Source of the DNA: Rhodocollybia butyracea
Lineage: Eukaryota > Basidiomycota > Agaricomycetes > Agaricales > Omphalotaceae
Direction: 5' to 3'
Assembly: GCA_015501585.1 (NCBI GenBank)
Contig: JADNRY010000003.1
Coordinates: 62,001 to 126,000, forward strand
DNA: 64,000 bases
The position numbers and the translations under genes are program-made. Shown here piece by piece: positions 22,713 through 36,393 of this stretch. The notes under the pieces were generated by a model. It had not been told where the DNA came from. It made no database searches and saw only the letters and a list, made by a program, of their open reading frames with translations. Every line of letters begins with the position of its first letter. Within the stretch, counting starts at the first letter, position 1.

Positions 22713-23226
22713 GCTCACTATTATTGTTTCTTTCCTTTTTGTGATGATTTACGTGTGGTATCAGTCCTAAAAGCGTAATAGAATATCTCAGCCAACAGAG
22801 GGAGCAACACAGGAAATTATTGGGCGAACGTTTTTATAATATTAACTTTGCATGAATGTCATCTCTGCGAGAAACCTTCCTGTGAAATTTACAGTTCAAC
22901 TGTATGTATTTCTGAGTCTTGCTGCAGCTCACTTGGTATCCAAGTGTCTCGTTCATCGCATCTCAAGCAACTCAATGATACAGAGCCTGGGCGTCTAACG
23001 GACCAATTCGGGCTGTCTTTGAAGCAATGCCATGTCTTCGGAGTCTCGGAGTCGGAGCAGTGCCATCTATGATCTGCCAACCGTAATGCCTCATGTACCA
23101 CACGAGGCCAGTTTAGAATACAAGGCATTTACCTTCTTCTCTATCATCCTGCTACTTTCATTTACAAAGTAGTAGCAACAAGCCGCCATTACTTAAAGGC
23201 ACGGTGTTATGATAATGACTTCTACA
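22713..23226. other. Intergenic stretch before the DUF6699 gene
   Basis: About 510 bases with only short open frames on both strands. No domain, RNA gene or repeat is recognised. Confidence 0.4.
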
Positions 23227-24809
23227 ATGACTTGGTATTCTCCCTACGGTGAGCTGGTCTGGGAGCGTGAAATTTTGGCTGATGATCTTAATCATGTCCC
23301 ATTCATGCTTTATTAGCTTCTCCAGATGGCCGATTAAGGCCATTGATATTAGAACCCGTTATCCCACAAGAAGAGGGTAAGTTGCAAATCGGGTAATATT
23401 GAATTTTTCCCCTAATTTTATATCATAGAAATCCGCAGTAGTAGCCGTGGATCTGCTCGCTCAAGGTCTCGTTCTCCAGCCGCCTCGCCGCTTTCTGCGC
23501 CTGTAGTACCGAATGTTAATGCGGCACTCCATTCTCCTCGGCTGACCGTTGATAATGGTAAACCTCGCGTTTTCATACCTAAATTTTGTTTACTAATACC
23601 AACCATCTTCTAGTTCGACGCCTTAGTGGGAGTGTATCCCCTCGTGCACGTTCGCCGTTTTTATCGCCACCTATGACTCCTGTAATTCCCAACGAAGACC
23701 TTCAGAGTGGAGGATATCAACCACCGTACATGTCCATGCCATCCCGATCGCAATCTGGTACTCCAGAGATTTTTATACCCCCTCTAGAGGTTGATCCTCC
23801 TCTCCCCGTTCTTCCGGATCCAGTGCCGATCCAAGAGCAGTCTCAGGCGCCTCTTCCATGGGGACATCCTTATAACTCAGTATCCTACCCTCAATTCTCT
23901 TATTATCCGCCTCAGCCTTACGGGTACTATCACCATACTCCTTATGTGGTGCCACCCGATTTGTGGCCTCCACCAATGCTCAGCACGCCGTATAATACTC
24001 CTCAGTTCCCTGTTCCTTATGGTCCGTATACGACGCCGTTTAATATGTCTACGGCGCATAATACACCTTTTCTAAATACCCCAATGGTTAATGTGGCACC
24101 CCCTACCCCTTGGGTTCCTACAACGCCCTGGATGGCTGGATCTCCTGCTGTTCGTATAAACCCCCGCCTTTCCCCCTCCGGTTTACGATGGGATCTGCTT
24201 CACCATCCAGACCAGTCTCGTTATATTAATGATTTTGGTGCTCTGAAAGCTCCCAAATTCTCTGATGACGCGATAACCATGGCGCCACCAAGCAGTGGTT
24301 TCCGCGTAAAGGTTTCAAAAATCGAGATCAGGTCTTCTTCACACCAGGTGCTTAATTACTGGTTGGACATCTGGGGGCCTATTCCGTTACCGAAACACAA
24401 ACTGGTGGATGTTCTATTGGCGATCTACAATTATTTTTCTCAGGTAAGACCTTTTGTTCGTTCCCTGATTTGGGTTCTTATTTGGGGCGTACTGCAGCCA
24501 CTTACGACGGAGGAGATGAAGCTGTTGCTCGATACTCCGCAAAATGTTGGACATGCTCGTAGAGCGAAAGAGGCGCGCGCAAGGGACAGCTGGGCATTAG
24601 AGTGTGTGGTTCTGAGGGAGGAGGGATATCGGAGAATAGACGTGATCGGGGCTCATAGAGGATTTGGTGGGATTTCTGTGGATAAAGTTACGCCTGTGGG
24701 GCTAGCTGAATCTTTCGAAGAGAATCCAGAGTCGGAGCAAGAGGTCGAAGTAGAATTGATGATGGGGCTTTCTCAGATTCCAAATGCCGCAAATGAAAAT
24801 TATCCATAG
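23227..24809 (+). CDS. DUF6699 family protein with Pro/Tyr-rich N-terminal half
   Basis: The gene begins MTWYSPY at 23227; three short exons (then DGRLRPLILEPVIPQEE and IRSSSRGSARSRSRS) precede the long exon. The first half is low-complexity, rich in Pro, Tyr and Ser (YPQFSYYPPQPYGYYHHTPY). The second half fits DUF6699, a domain of unknown function common in mushrooms: LRWDLLHHPDQSRYI, then LPKHKLVDVLLAIYNYFSQ, an intron at 24445-24499, PLTTEEMKLLL and SWALECVVLREEGYRRIDVI. The C-terminal tail is acidic. Function unknown; the N-terminus suggests an intrinsically disordered protein. Confidence 0.8.
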
Positions 24810-25829
24810 CGCAGGTACACGGCAGGGCCCGCTACCTCTTGACGCAACTCAAAATATATCTGTCTGGCGATTGATGTAGTTGATCCATTCCATCTAGTAA
24901 GCACAATATCTGCCAAGAATGGTCCAGGGACCAGCAATCCCTAAAAAATAGCAAGATAAGCAAAATCCGTATATATCAGCTCAATGACTTCTGAGTGCAA
25001 GATAGCAAAAAGTTTCAAAAAAGAGTTATTGGGCGAGCCAAATCAAGCTTAAGTGGAGCTGAGGACGAAGTGGCAACGGATTGGGTATGCCATGATACGT
25101 CAGGCTATTAGCTTGAACAGCTACAGTTCAACATTCAACGTCCGGCTGTAACCATAATCATAATCAGCATGAGGAATATCCATGCTTGCAGCTAGTGCAT
25201 AGTCTATGGACGCGGCTCAGAAGGTCGCACTGTCACCTTTAGCTAAGAGAAAACTTTAGCTAAGAGAAAACTTTAGCTAAGAGAAAACTTTGGACACGAG
25301 ATCTAACGAGATCCTCCCATACTTGAGGCAGAAAGTGTCACACCAAGCACCAAGGCGAGCAAGGAAGGAGGAAGAGACACATGGATAGTAGATATTACTG
25401 GCGGAACTCAAGCCTATAACGGCTTGCATGAGAGCGATTGAAGTGGGACAAACTTCTGATTAGTCACGACTCACCTCCTGTCACTTCGGCCTCGCAGATT
25501 TAGATTTTCAGGCATAGCGAATCGATTAACGTTCGAGCTTCGGAGGCAAAGTAGTGCGGATCGCGTTAAGCTACAATTCGATGGACGACTGGTTCATAAT
25601 CATAGATAAGATAGTAGATAAGATAGCAATTTGAACAAGATCTCAGCGGGCCGGCTGTTCTAAGTAGAATTTGTCAGGCGTTCAGGCGTTGCTTTTCCTC
25701 CTCAACCATTACTCTGTACTCTCTGGATTATAACGCGCCATCGTTGCGTGTTACTTTCCATATAATCCTGCGAATTAATCTGCAAATCTACCGCGCTATC
25801 TAGATTTTGCACACTACATATGTTCAAGC
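24810..25829. other. 1 kb intergenic stretch with a short tandem repeat
   Basis: No gene is seen. It holds the 17-base tandem repeat at 25238-25288 and a small AGATAAGATAGT doublet near 25603-25627. The promoter of the NT-C2 gene must lie at its right end. Confidence 0.5.
25238..25288. repeat. Three perfect 17-base tandem units
   Basis: TTTAGCTAAGAGAAAAC is repeated three times without a mismatch at 25238-25254, 25255-25271 and 25272-25288. Confidence 0.95.
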
Positions 25830-27594
25830 ATGCACACTCCGACAACAACGACGAATGGACGTGGTCCCGGAGACCGACATCGTTCTTCAGCACATCCACA
25901 TATCAGTAATAAACACACTCACGGTGATCCTCCCTCCCACGGTCTACGAGCCCAACTGCAGAATCTCTTGCCACGTCATGCCCTCTTCCATGCCCATGTC
26001 CAGATTCACCAAATTTCTAGCGTTCCACTGGTTCACGGTGAATTTGCTGCGCGGTGGAAATTCAAAAATGTTCAGTCCCAAACTGGCTTGTTGAAGCGTG
26101 TCGCAGGTAAACGCAGGGGGAGCCAGAAAGATGAGAAGGGGAAGAGCGAGGCAGATAGTCTAGGCAGCGCAGATGCCCCAGTGGATCACTCGTCGTCTGG
26201 AAATTCAACAACTGAAGAACAGAACCCTAAAATTCCATCTGTGGTAGTCTCTGGTTACCCTTCCCCTGTGTCTACTCATTTCCAAACATCATATCCGAAT
26301 CTGTTACCCCCAGATTTTTCACGAACAAACTCATCAGCGGTCTCATCATCATCCGCTTCTAATTCACAATCAGTCCCTTCTGTGTATCTTGCGCCGAGTC
26401 TAAATATGACATCTACCGACAGCGCATCTAACAGCTCTTCTGCTATGCCCAGTCCTTCTGTGGAGAACTATTCTACATCGCGTGGTATCACCCCTTTCTA
26501 CAAGCTCAAGGACCATGCTGTGGTTTGGGATCATGGTCTCGATGTCATCATTAAGATGGATGTCGATCGTGAGACGTCCGAGCTTCTTCCCAACGAGTTC
26601 AAACTCGTTATCATGCAGCGGGTTATCTCCGGTGACCCCGATGCGCCAAAGAACCCTCGTCTGGGTGCGCTGTATCTGAATCTTAGCGAATATGCCGGTG
26701 TGGGTAAAGAAGTGACGAGGAGGTATCTGTTGAGCGATAGCAAGATGAACGCCACAATCAAGGTATGATATCTCTTGGTCAAAAATGCGACGTCTGATAT
26801 AATATCTTGTGTAGCTCACTATCTTGCTTGAGCACGTCGGTGGAGATACAAATTACATCGCTCCTCTCCTTCCCAAGGGAGAAATCCTCAACGGGGTGAC
26901 TGATCTTCTTGAAGACGATGTCCACCTAACTCGTCCCCGTGACCTTGATCTTTGGGGTCCTTATCACAACCAACAGGAGATGGAAATGGATCTTCTCGGA
27001 GGAACAAGTATTCCTGAACTCCAAAGCGCCGCTGCTGGCAAGAACAGGTCGAAATCTCGAACCAGAGCTCGGTCGCGTATCAGGCATGGTCGTATGCCCA
27101 GCAATGGCAAAAATTCGATGATGACTGCAACAGACCTTGATAGTGACGCCGATTTCCACGTCGACGATGAAGAGGACTCTGATCTGGAGGAGCCAAGATA
27201 CGAAGTCCCGTTTGACGTCTCCCGTCTTCCGCTCGCTTATGGGCCCAAGACTACTGAAATGTTGATTGAAGCGATCTTTAATCCTGTTCGAGTAACCAAC
27301 CATGACTCGAGGGGTAATCCTTTCACATACTACATGTCTCCTGAGGAGGTGATGAAAGAAGAACTGGTCCACCTTGAACGACGGAAACAGAGGGATAGAG
27401 CTACGAGTCAACATGCACCTTCATTGTATAGTGTGGATGATAACAGCAGTGGCCATGCAGGATCGCATGAGAATGATGCTCAGAGCAGGGGAAGGACGGG
27501 AGGATCGGGTGTTAGAGGATGGTGGTCGAGGAAGAAATTTACTCCATCTACGCCCACGGGGTCAAGACCTGCGACTCCTGTTGCTGTACGTTAG
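25830..27594 (+). CDS. NT-C2 domain protein (EEIG1/EHBP1 N-terminal type)
   Basis: The N-terminal C2-like domain of this family is thought to bind membranes or anchor proteins to them. After a His-rich start, HGEFAARWKFKNVQS begins the domain. A Ser-rich loop of about 140 residues interrupts it. It resumes with GITPFYKLKDHAVVWDHGLD, FKLVIMQRVISGDPD, LGALYLNLSEYAGVG and RRYLLSDSKMNATIK. One 53-base intron near 26764 leads to LTILLEHVGGDTNYIAPLLP. The rest is disordered and charged, with an acidic patch and a Ser/Arg-rich end. The stop is TAG at 27592-27594. The start ATG at 25830 is the first in frame; an additional upstream exon cannot be excluded. Confidence 0.8.
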
Positions 27595-28440
27595 CTCTTT
27601 TCGTCGACTATTTTTATGTTTTTATCTTATTCATGTGCATGCCTTCCTTTGCTGGATACACCTCTGACTGTATATTCTGCTTTTGTACTTCATCTTACGA
27701 CTGCTCATGTCTATGTTTAAATATTTTGATTAATCTTCGCGACAGCCTATTCATATCCTATAACTTGCTTTGTTCGATACTTCCATTATATATATATACT
27801 TAGTTTACAGTGTACACATTTATAATCTCGATGCTGCATACCCTGAAGAAAAAATTCATTGGCGTATTTCGCGCTAGAATTTAGTGTCTTATTCAAGTTA
27901 CACTTGTAGTTAAGTAACGCCTGGTGGCAAAGTGGCTGTAGTGGCCCGAACCTGGGAATGTGAGGTGGTTTATGTCAGCGACTAACACCACCTGTGCGCT
28001 ATTTCAAGGCTGCCTCCTCCAGAAAACTTTGGTGTCTATCGCCTTCCGCTTCTTAAGAAGTGGATCAGGCTTAGAGTAATGTACACTTGTCAGGTCAGGA
28101 AAGCAATTTCGCAGCTTGCAGTGTCCACCGAGTTAGTCTTAGTAGATCAAGGCATGTCTGCAGCCGTGCGGTGTGTGCGCGCCCCTCACAAACCTGTTCT
28201 TTTTCTTTGTAATTTTTTTTCGACTTTTTCAAAAGGAAAGTGTTGGTGGTTATCTTTATCTTCACGACATTTTTAGCAACAATTTTTTTTCCCTTGAGGT
28301 ACTGAGTGAGTACTGATTGCTCTATAGCTATCACTTCGAGCTTCATACGTACGAAGCATTTAGGAAAATCAAATGTGCAATATTTCGAAAAATATAGAAT
28401 GTATATTCATGGGCAACATATACGTAGGTACGTAGAACGT
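27595..28440. other. Intergenic stretch between two convergent genes
   Basis: About 850 AT-rich bases, presumably the 3' ends of the NT-C2 gene and RPS20. No open frame with a recognisable domain. Confidence 0.45.
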
Positions 28441-28985
28441 TCAAGCAGAAATCGTAACTTCGACCTCAACACCAGGCTCGAGGGAAATCGAAGTCTATCA
28501 CCAAACATGTGAATAAAGCCAACGAGAGAAATATCCACTAGGCAACTCACAATCTGCTTGACAATCTCACTGGAAGAGTGGAGGTCAATGAGACGTTTGT
28601 GAACCTTGAGTTCGTAACGATCCCAGGTCTTGGAACCCTCACCACAAGGCTGAACGAAGATACAATTACTAAATCGCCACGAAGTTAGTAAAAAAAAGGC
28701 GCCGTACAGTTTTACGGGTGGTAATCTTGAGAACCTTGGTGGGGAGACGAACGGGTCCCTTCACACGGAGTTGTTTGTCCTTGGCCCTGTTGATAAGGTC
28801 GGTCGAGACTGGCGGCAACGATGGTAAGTTGACAAATTCTCCGATACAAAGTGATTCAACGCACATTTTTCGAGATTCTTGACATTGCTGCTGGTGAGGG
28901 TAATCCTGATCTTGTGGATTTTAGCTCCAGGTACTGGGGCGCCGGTAGCGTCGTATTCCTTTTCTCCTTTGGCGACGTAACTCAT
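28441..28985 (-). CDS. RPS20: 40S ribosomal protein uS10 (RPS20)
   Basis: A component of the cytosolic small ribosomal subunit head. Exons give [20 protein letters not shown], then [82 protein letters not shown] and finally [15 protein letters not shown] with a TGA at 28441-28443. All are near-invariant uS10 blocks. Three or four short introns. The short spacer to the divergent MLP1-like gene (239 bases) must hold a strong ribosomal-protein promoter. Confidence 0.96.
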
Positions 28986-29224
28986 TTTTGAAAGAAGAAT
29001 GTCAATGAGTCAGAAGGTGACTGCAGGAGATTATCGACAACAGAAGAGTGCAAAACGATTGAAACTCACCCAAAGTTCTTTTGAAGTTGTGGAAGAAAAA
29101 CCTTTTGAGGATTCGCCGCCGTTGAGGTTTGAAGCTTTCTCACCATCACATGTCAGATCCCACAGTACAATGGCTAAACTTGTTCTTTTGAGTCTCACCA
29201 CGAGTTCTCCATAGTTTCTCCACT
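28986..29224. promoter_or_regulatory. Divergent promoter region RPS20 / MLP1
   Basis: 239 bases between two start codons on opposite strands. It contains CT-rich tracts when read toward RPS20. No specific factor site is claimed. Confidence 0.45.
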
Positions 29225-32200
29225 ATGGTCGGGACTCGTAGAAAAAGCAAACTTGCTGCCAACACAGAGGACGATGATGGCGACACCACCGCACAGAACC
29301 CCCAGTCTTTGAACGTGCCGATTCCTGAAGACTTTGACATTGAAGCTCTTTCTAGTCTTGTGCCCGACTTAGACGTCCATTTTCCTTCTCCTGATACTCT
29401 CCTGAGTATCTATCAACTCTTGCTAGAGCAATCAGGAGCTCTTGATGCTACGCAGCGAGAAGTCGACGAATTGCGCGCAGAAGCAGAGAAGAAGGATGTT
29501 GAACTCGACCAGGCTCTCCAGGATCGCGAACAATCTTCGAAGGATACAGAGCAACAGTTGGAGAGAATACAGGATGAGATGACACAGGTAAAACGGGAAA
29601 GAGACCAACTCCGTGCGTTATTTTGCCCTTTGACAGACAATTGCTGACATTCTATTGTTTCAGTGGCGTCTCAAAGCGAGCTACAGACACGCATCACAAC
29701 TCTTTCCACATCGCAGAATTCGTCTTCGAACGAAGTAACAGAGCTTAAGCATCGTCTCGAAGATGTTGAACGGGAAAAACGGGACCTTATCAGTGTAATA
29801 AGCCGTCTCAAACAGGACGGGTCCGAGCGTGAAGGTAAAATTCTTTTATTATACATACAACGTGCTAATTATCTGTAGACGAAATCAGCACCTTGCGCTC
29901 CAGTCTCAAGGAGGCCCGCCAAGAGCACCAAACATTGGAAGGCCATCTCCGAGAAATCCGCTCCACTGAGACATCGACAAAGGTGTGTCATTCGTTTTTT
30001 ATATATATACAATTCTGTGCTTACACTCTTTTATCAGTTCAAACTTGAATCTCTTACTCAACAATTAAGTTTGGCTCAGTCTGAAGTTGCAAGGGTCAAT
30101 ACCGAACTAACGACAAAATCTGAAGAATATGGCGTCTATCGTCGTTCGAAGCAAGCGGAACTGGTCGCTCTTCAGGCCAGTTTGAGCGACATGACACAGA
30201 ACCATAGCTCGTCACAAGCAACCCTGAGGGCTTTACAATCATCCTACTCGTCGCAGACACACCAGTTGAGCCAGGCGCTCACAAAGGTCCAGGACCTTAC
30301 TGGGCAGCTTGTGGAACAAGAAGCTACCTACTCCAACGAAGCCAACTCTTTGAAACGACTCATCGAGATGCTTGAGGAACGCGAGAGACAGGCAAAGAAC
30401 ATCGTCGACACCCTTGAACGGGAGTGGGATGGAATAGGTGAAAAGGCAGACGCTCGTGAGACCATTCTTAAATCTCAGATTGAGCAGGAGAAGAAGGGAC
30501 GCGATGAGGCAGAGGGCAAGGTCGCACGATTGGAGAAGGTGTTGGAGAGGATGGAACGAGGAGAACTGCCTATCCCAAGCCGTGTTGGGACACCTTCGCG
30601 AAGAGTCTCTGGAGCTTTCGATGAGGTCCATGATGGTATGATGATCATCAGTCCCACTATCGCAATGGCTAGCAAGGTGCAAAAGTCGGGCAAAAGCTTC
30701 ACCGAAGTCTACACAGACTACGTTAGACTTCAAGATGATTACGAAAAGAAGGTCCTCGAATGTAGTCGCATGGAGGAAGCATTGTTGGATGTGTCGAATA
30801 AAATCCAGGAACGGGTACGTGAACTATATAATATTTGACCCGGCATCTAATGGACAGTCCCTTCTAGGCTCCTCTTCTTGCTCAACAACGGCAAGAATAC
30901 GAACGAATCCAAGCAGAAGCTTCTCATCTCGCTTCCGAACTATCTCAGGCCATCACTGACCGTGACGCACAATTCACCACTGCTCAGGAGAATGCTCAGA
31001 AATTCGCCCAGGCATCTCGCGAAAATGATCTCCTTCAGCAACAGCTGGATGATCTAGGTCTTCAGGTCCGAACGCTTCTGAAGGAGGTTGGTCGTCGCAA
31101 TAACCCCAACCTTCCTTCAGATGAAGAACTCGAAACAATTGCCCCGGCAGAAGATGTTCAGCAACTCATCACTAACGACCTCGTCCTTTTCCGTTCAATT
31201 GATGGGTTACAAGAACAGAATCAGAAACTTCTCGGACTCGCTCGTATGTCTGGTCAGAGCATGGAGGAACTTGAAAAGAAGATCAAAGATGATATGGACA
31301 GAGAACATGCTGCGGCTATTAGGGAGGCCCATGAAGTGATGATGGACTTGAGTGCCGAAGTTGCTAGACAGAAGGAAAACCACGACGAACTCATTCGAGG
31401 GTTTGTGAAGGAGAGAGAAGCGTTGAAGACTATGCTCGCCCGTGCGAACCAGTCCGGATCTCAAACCCGCCTTCTCACTGATGGATCTGGCATTGATAGT
31501 GCTGGCATGTCGTCCAGTGTTGTTCAAGAACTTGCCGAAATTCAAAATCAATTCGATACCTACCGAACGGAAATGAACATCGATTCGGGTCGATTGAGGG
31601 AGGAGCACATCACCGCTCAGAGGGAAATTGGTCAACTGCAAGCCTCGCTGGCTAAAGCCAATGCCAAAAACGAGAACCAAGCTGGTACGTTGTGAATATA
31701 GTGTTTCGCAGTCAACTAACCCGCTTCTCAGAGCGTCAGCGCATGCTTCAAGAACAAATCAATCTCCAGAACCAGGAGCTTAACGATCTTACGAAACGCA
31801 ACCAACAAGTATTCGACCAGTGGACTCGGGTTGATGTTGAGTGCAACCGTGTTACAGAGGACCTGCGTGTTGCCACGGCGAAGCTTGAGCAACTCCGCAG
31901 TGAATGCGCTAACCTTCGTGCAGAGAAAAACATATGGGAGGTATGTTTATTCCGTTATTCTTGTTACAATCAGATCCCTCATTGTTATTTAGAGTGTCCA
32001 AAGCCGTCTAGTCGAAGAGAACAAGAGTTTGACAATGGAGCGCTCTCACCTCTCCGACCTAATGAGCAATGTTCAGAAGATGCACAATGAGCTCGAGCGC
32101 TCGGGTGAGAATGAACGTCGCCGTCTGGAAAGTCAACTCCAGCTTCTCCAGAACCAATCGTAAGTATTTCAATCCCGTTTCATCAGAGCTTGGGCAAACA

Positions 32201-35200
32201 TATCTTTGTTTAGGCAAGATTTAAGGAATCAAGTCACTCAAGAACGTGAAACTATCCGAAACCTCTCGCTACAGAAAGATGTCGAGGTCCGAGATTTGCA
32301 AAACCGTTTGGAGAAATCCGTATGCTTGGCTTTTCTTTTTCATCATTCAAAAATGTCTGATGTATTACAGGTGCAAGAGTTGTCACAAACTCGTGAAACC
32401 TTGGTCATCGCTGAAACTAGCAAAGTACACCTCGAGGACCGCGTCGGTGATCTTACGAAACATATCAAAGGGAATGAGGAGAAACTCGCTGTATATGAAC
32501 GCCGTGGCGGTACACGCACTACAGTGGAACGTACGAACATGAGCGACGAGCAGCAGTTGGAGAGTGAGGTAGCGGAGCTGCGGTGAGTTCGCCCTTTCTT
32601 CTGCCATCTGTTCAAAGACTCAATATTGACATGTGATCCAGCTCTTCCCTCAAAGTCGCCGAATTCGACCTCACTCAGGCCAAAGCCCGTGTTCAACAAT
32701 TCCAAAGCATCAGCGATGCCAACGAGACTGCCCTGCGCGAATTCCAAACAACACATGACGAATACAAAGCTTCTACTGATGCTCAAATTGCAAGACTCGA
32801 GGTAAGTTGTTCAGCATTGTTGGTCTATCCTTGCATATTAACCACCTACGTTAGTCTGATCGTCAGGCTCTCGAAGAAAAACTGCAGGCTATCCAGTCAG
32901 AGCTCACCGAGTTAAACACGCAACACCACGATCTGCAAAAACAGTACGAGGAAGAGCGGATTGCTTGGGCGAATGACAAGAAGACCCTCGAAGACACGAT
33001 TGTAGACCTCAGTACGTCTGAAAAGGTATCTGAAAATGATAGGACCGTCCGTGAGAGTGAAGTTAAACAACAGGAGCAACGGGCCAAGGTAATCAACCAT
33101 TAACACACACTGAAAACGTATGGTTGATCGCATCCGATTTCTAGGCTGCTGAAGAACGTTACTCCAATGAACTCATTGCTCATGCCGAGTCGATCAAGAC
33201 ACTCGAGAGCCTCAAGAAGCAGCTTACGTCTGTGCAAGCCACTGTCAGGGACTTCCAGACATCCGCCGAAACCGCAACAGCGAAGCTCACTAGTTCGGAG
33301 AAGAGTTGGCACCAACAGAAACAGACACTAGACAACGAAGTCAAGGAGCTGCAAAAACGGTGGGTACCATTATAATTCCGTTGTATATGACTTTAATCGC
33401 CTTCAAGGTCCAACGACCTCGTAGAACAGAATAATGTCCTTCATAAACACCTCGAGTCAGTTAGTTCTCAGGCAGCACAGATCCGACAAGCAGCGGAGTC
33501 GACAACCTCCATAGTGGCTCATGACTCCGATGAAAACGCTAATGCGGATACTAAACTTTCTGAGTTGCGCTCCGTGGTCGCCTATCTACGCAAGGAAAAG
33601 GAAATCGTCGATCTTCAACTTGAGCTCAGCAAGCAAGAGAATATCCGGCTCAGATCTCAGATTGACCACCTCCAGCACACCCTCACTGAGACGAGGCGGA
33701 CATTGTCTGAGGTTTGTTTTCCAACGGTTGATTGCTGAAATAACCTCACATATATCGGATTTTAGGAGCGCGAGAAAGCTGTCGAATCCGTGGCATCGAG
33801 TGCAAAACACGAAGAGCTGATGGAGCGAATTAATCAGCTGAACATACTCAGGGAGAGTAACGCTACGTTGCGCGCCGACTGTGAGGCTCACGCGAAACGC
33901 GCAAAGGAACTGGAGACGAAGCTGCAGATCCTTGGAAAGCAGTTAGAACCAGCTAAGGAGGAAGCTCGGATTGCTAATGCTGAGCTGCAGGCTCGCGACA
34001 CTCAAATCAAGCGACTTGAAGAAGAGAACCGTAGATGGCAAGACCGCAATCAGCACTTATTGACCAAGGTTGAATATACCCCTTTTTCGTTGCGTGTGTT
34101 CTGACTCTCTTCTAGTATGATCGCATCGATCCTTCCGAAATGCAGGTGCTCAAAGATGAAATTGAGCGTCTCAAGGCGGAGAGATCCACGTTGGAGCAAA
34201 CCAATAAAGAACGAGAAGAGGAAGCTACTCAACACAAGTCCCGTGTAAGTATTTGTCAAGCCTCTTCAAAATAATTGCGCTCAACTTGTAACCAGATGGA
34301 GGCTGTGGAGAAACACCTCGCTAATTACAAGGAAACGTACTCCAAAAACATGAATAGCTTCAAAGCCAAACTGGGTGAGCTCAACACAGCGAAATCGAAG
34401 CTTACGGCCGAGAAGAAGGAGCTTGAAGACAAGATCGCTGACTTGGAAGGGCGAACACGCAGCTTGCAGGCCGTCAGTGACTCATTACAAGCTGAAAAGG
34501 CATCTACAGAATCGACTGTGGCTCCGCCAGAGGGCACTACTGTTACTGAAATGGTGTGTTTTGCTAATAGGCTATCTCAACCACTGATTATCATTCAAGG
34601 CTTCTTTGCGTGCCGAACGTGATCAACTTTTGGCTGAAAAAGCCGCCTGGTTAGCTTCCATTCCTCCATCTATAAGTACTTCTGAAGTTCCTGCGTCTTG
34701 GGCGACGGAAAAGGCGGCTTTGACTGCGGCACGAGAACAGGCTGAGGCCCAACTAAAGGTAAACAGTTTCAATCATCCCTGTTTGCATGACGTTTTAATC
34801 CTTCCTAGATTGCAAACGAAAAGGCGGAGACAGCTTCTGGTACTGCTAAGAACAATAAATCTGCTTTCGTATGTTTGCATTTCATCTTTTTGATCCAGAG
34901 TTAATAGTTTTCGTAGGACAAGATCTCTTTAAGGCTACAAGCCATCACCAAAGCCCGTGAGGATGATGCACAAAAGGCCATCGCCGCTCAAGAAGCTGCT
35001 GTGTCTGCTGCAGTCGAAAAAGTCAAAAGCGAGCTACAAACGTCGTCTCTCGAAGAATCTTCCACTGATTTGGCGAAGAAGCACCAAGAGGAGCTTAAAG
35101 CGTTAGAGGAGCGTCTTTCAGCCAAACATCGAGACGAACTCAAGAGCGCTGTCGAGAACGCCGTGTCTAGCGCTCAGAAAGCCGTTACTCCTTCTGGTTC

Positions 35201-35870
35201 AGATGTTAATGTTCAGGCGGCGGTCGCAACAGCAATTGTTGCTCATGACAAAGATCGAGAGGCAAAGATGGCGGAGGAGATATCCGCTGCCGTCGAAAGA
35301 GGAAGGATGGAAGCTGCGTCCAAGATGAAGCTCAAAGACTCGCAGGTCATTAGGTTTCAGACAAAATTGAAGGAATATGAGGCTCAAGTTCAAACATGGA
35401 TACAAGCCGGCATTCTTCCGAAGGATACTAAAATATCCCCACTTCCCAACAAAGTTCCTCCGCCTCCTAGTCCGTCCATGTCCACAATTAGCTCACCTTC
35501 AGTTGCGTCTACTTCCCCTACAAATCCCACTACCAATACCACACTCCCTCGAAAGCCCTCGCTCAGTAACGCTGTTGCTTCTACGTCGTCATCTGCTCCT
35601 GCCCCTGTGGTGCCAACTCCTGTAACTGGTCGTGGACGAGGTGTAGTCCGTGGTGTGCGGGGTGCTGTGAGAGGAGCCGTGACTGGTGCTGGCGTTGTAA
35701 GGGGTATTCAACCGAAACAACCCGCTCAGCCTACCCAATCTGCTGGAATAGCAATTCAAGGCGCTGCTAAGCGACCTGCTCCCGAATCCTCCGTGGATGA
35801 TTCCCTGGCAAAGCGATTGAAACCAGCTACTGGGGGTCCCGTTCCGCTTAGGCGACCACCACCACCTTAA
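29225..35870 (+). CDS. Nuclear-basket coiled-coil protein (TPR/MLP1/MLP2 family)
   Basis: MLP/TPR proteins form the nuclear basket of the nuclear pore and act in mRNA export surveillance and chromatin tethering. More than twenty exons give roughly 1,800-1,900 residues. The start is MVGTRRKSKLAANTEDDD. Almost the whole length is heptad coiled coil rich in Glu, Gln, Lys and Leu. The middle has the block LRSVVAYLRKEKEIVDLQLE ... RLRSQIDHLQHTL (33561-33690), diagnostic of the family. The tail is disordered with Ser/Pro runs, then a GRGRG/VRGVRGAVRGAV repeat and AKRLKP, which may serve as nuclear localisation signal. The stop is TAA at 35868-35870. No broken frames after splicing. Confidence 0.88.
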
Positions 35871-36393
35871 CACTCCAGGTAGTGTCATTCCTTCCTTCTC
35901 TGTTAGTCTACATTCTACTTTGGCACTGCTGTATTGTTATGTATTATCTCATCATCTGTATCAATGTAACAGAAAACAAAGCTACCTATCTATAGTTACT
36001 ATAAACTGACAGAGACTGATAGATGCTAAAGGTAATTTGCAATCCAGAAAAAGCTATGTCGGATGATCTCTGGATGGCTAGTTGAATTTGTAATAGAAGC
36101 TACACTCACAGAAATTACAAAGAGAAGCTCAAGTCTCATCCACCAGAGTAAGCATGTGTACTGGCCAAGTCTTGCAACTTGCAAGTCCGGCTTGCTGAAT
36201 GCAGCTATATTGTCCCCTACCTGCATGTAACTTGCTGCCTTGCTTCCTGCTATTGGACAACATAAGCTGTGCACGAGGTTCTGCCAGGGCCGAAATGACA
36301 GTGATTCCCACACTTTTTGTCACATGTGGTTGTGGCCTTTCATGCATTTTTCTTTCTTTCCTTCCTTCCTTCCCAATTTCTTTCAAGGCTGGC
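35871..36393. other. Intergenic stretch with CT-rich leader
   Basis: No gene is seen in about 520 bases. The last 40 bases before the next ATG are almost pure pyrimidine (TTTCTTTCTTTCCTTCC and similar), a common feature just upstream of fungal starts. Confidence 0.55.

Noticed and set aside
27940..28010. tRNA or small RNA gene
   Set aside because: The GGTGGC-rich stretch does not form a cloverleaf or other known RNA fold by eye.
30239..30733. 164-codon frame antisense to the MLP1 gene
   Set aside because: Shadow of a coding exon with strong codon bias; no domain.
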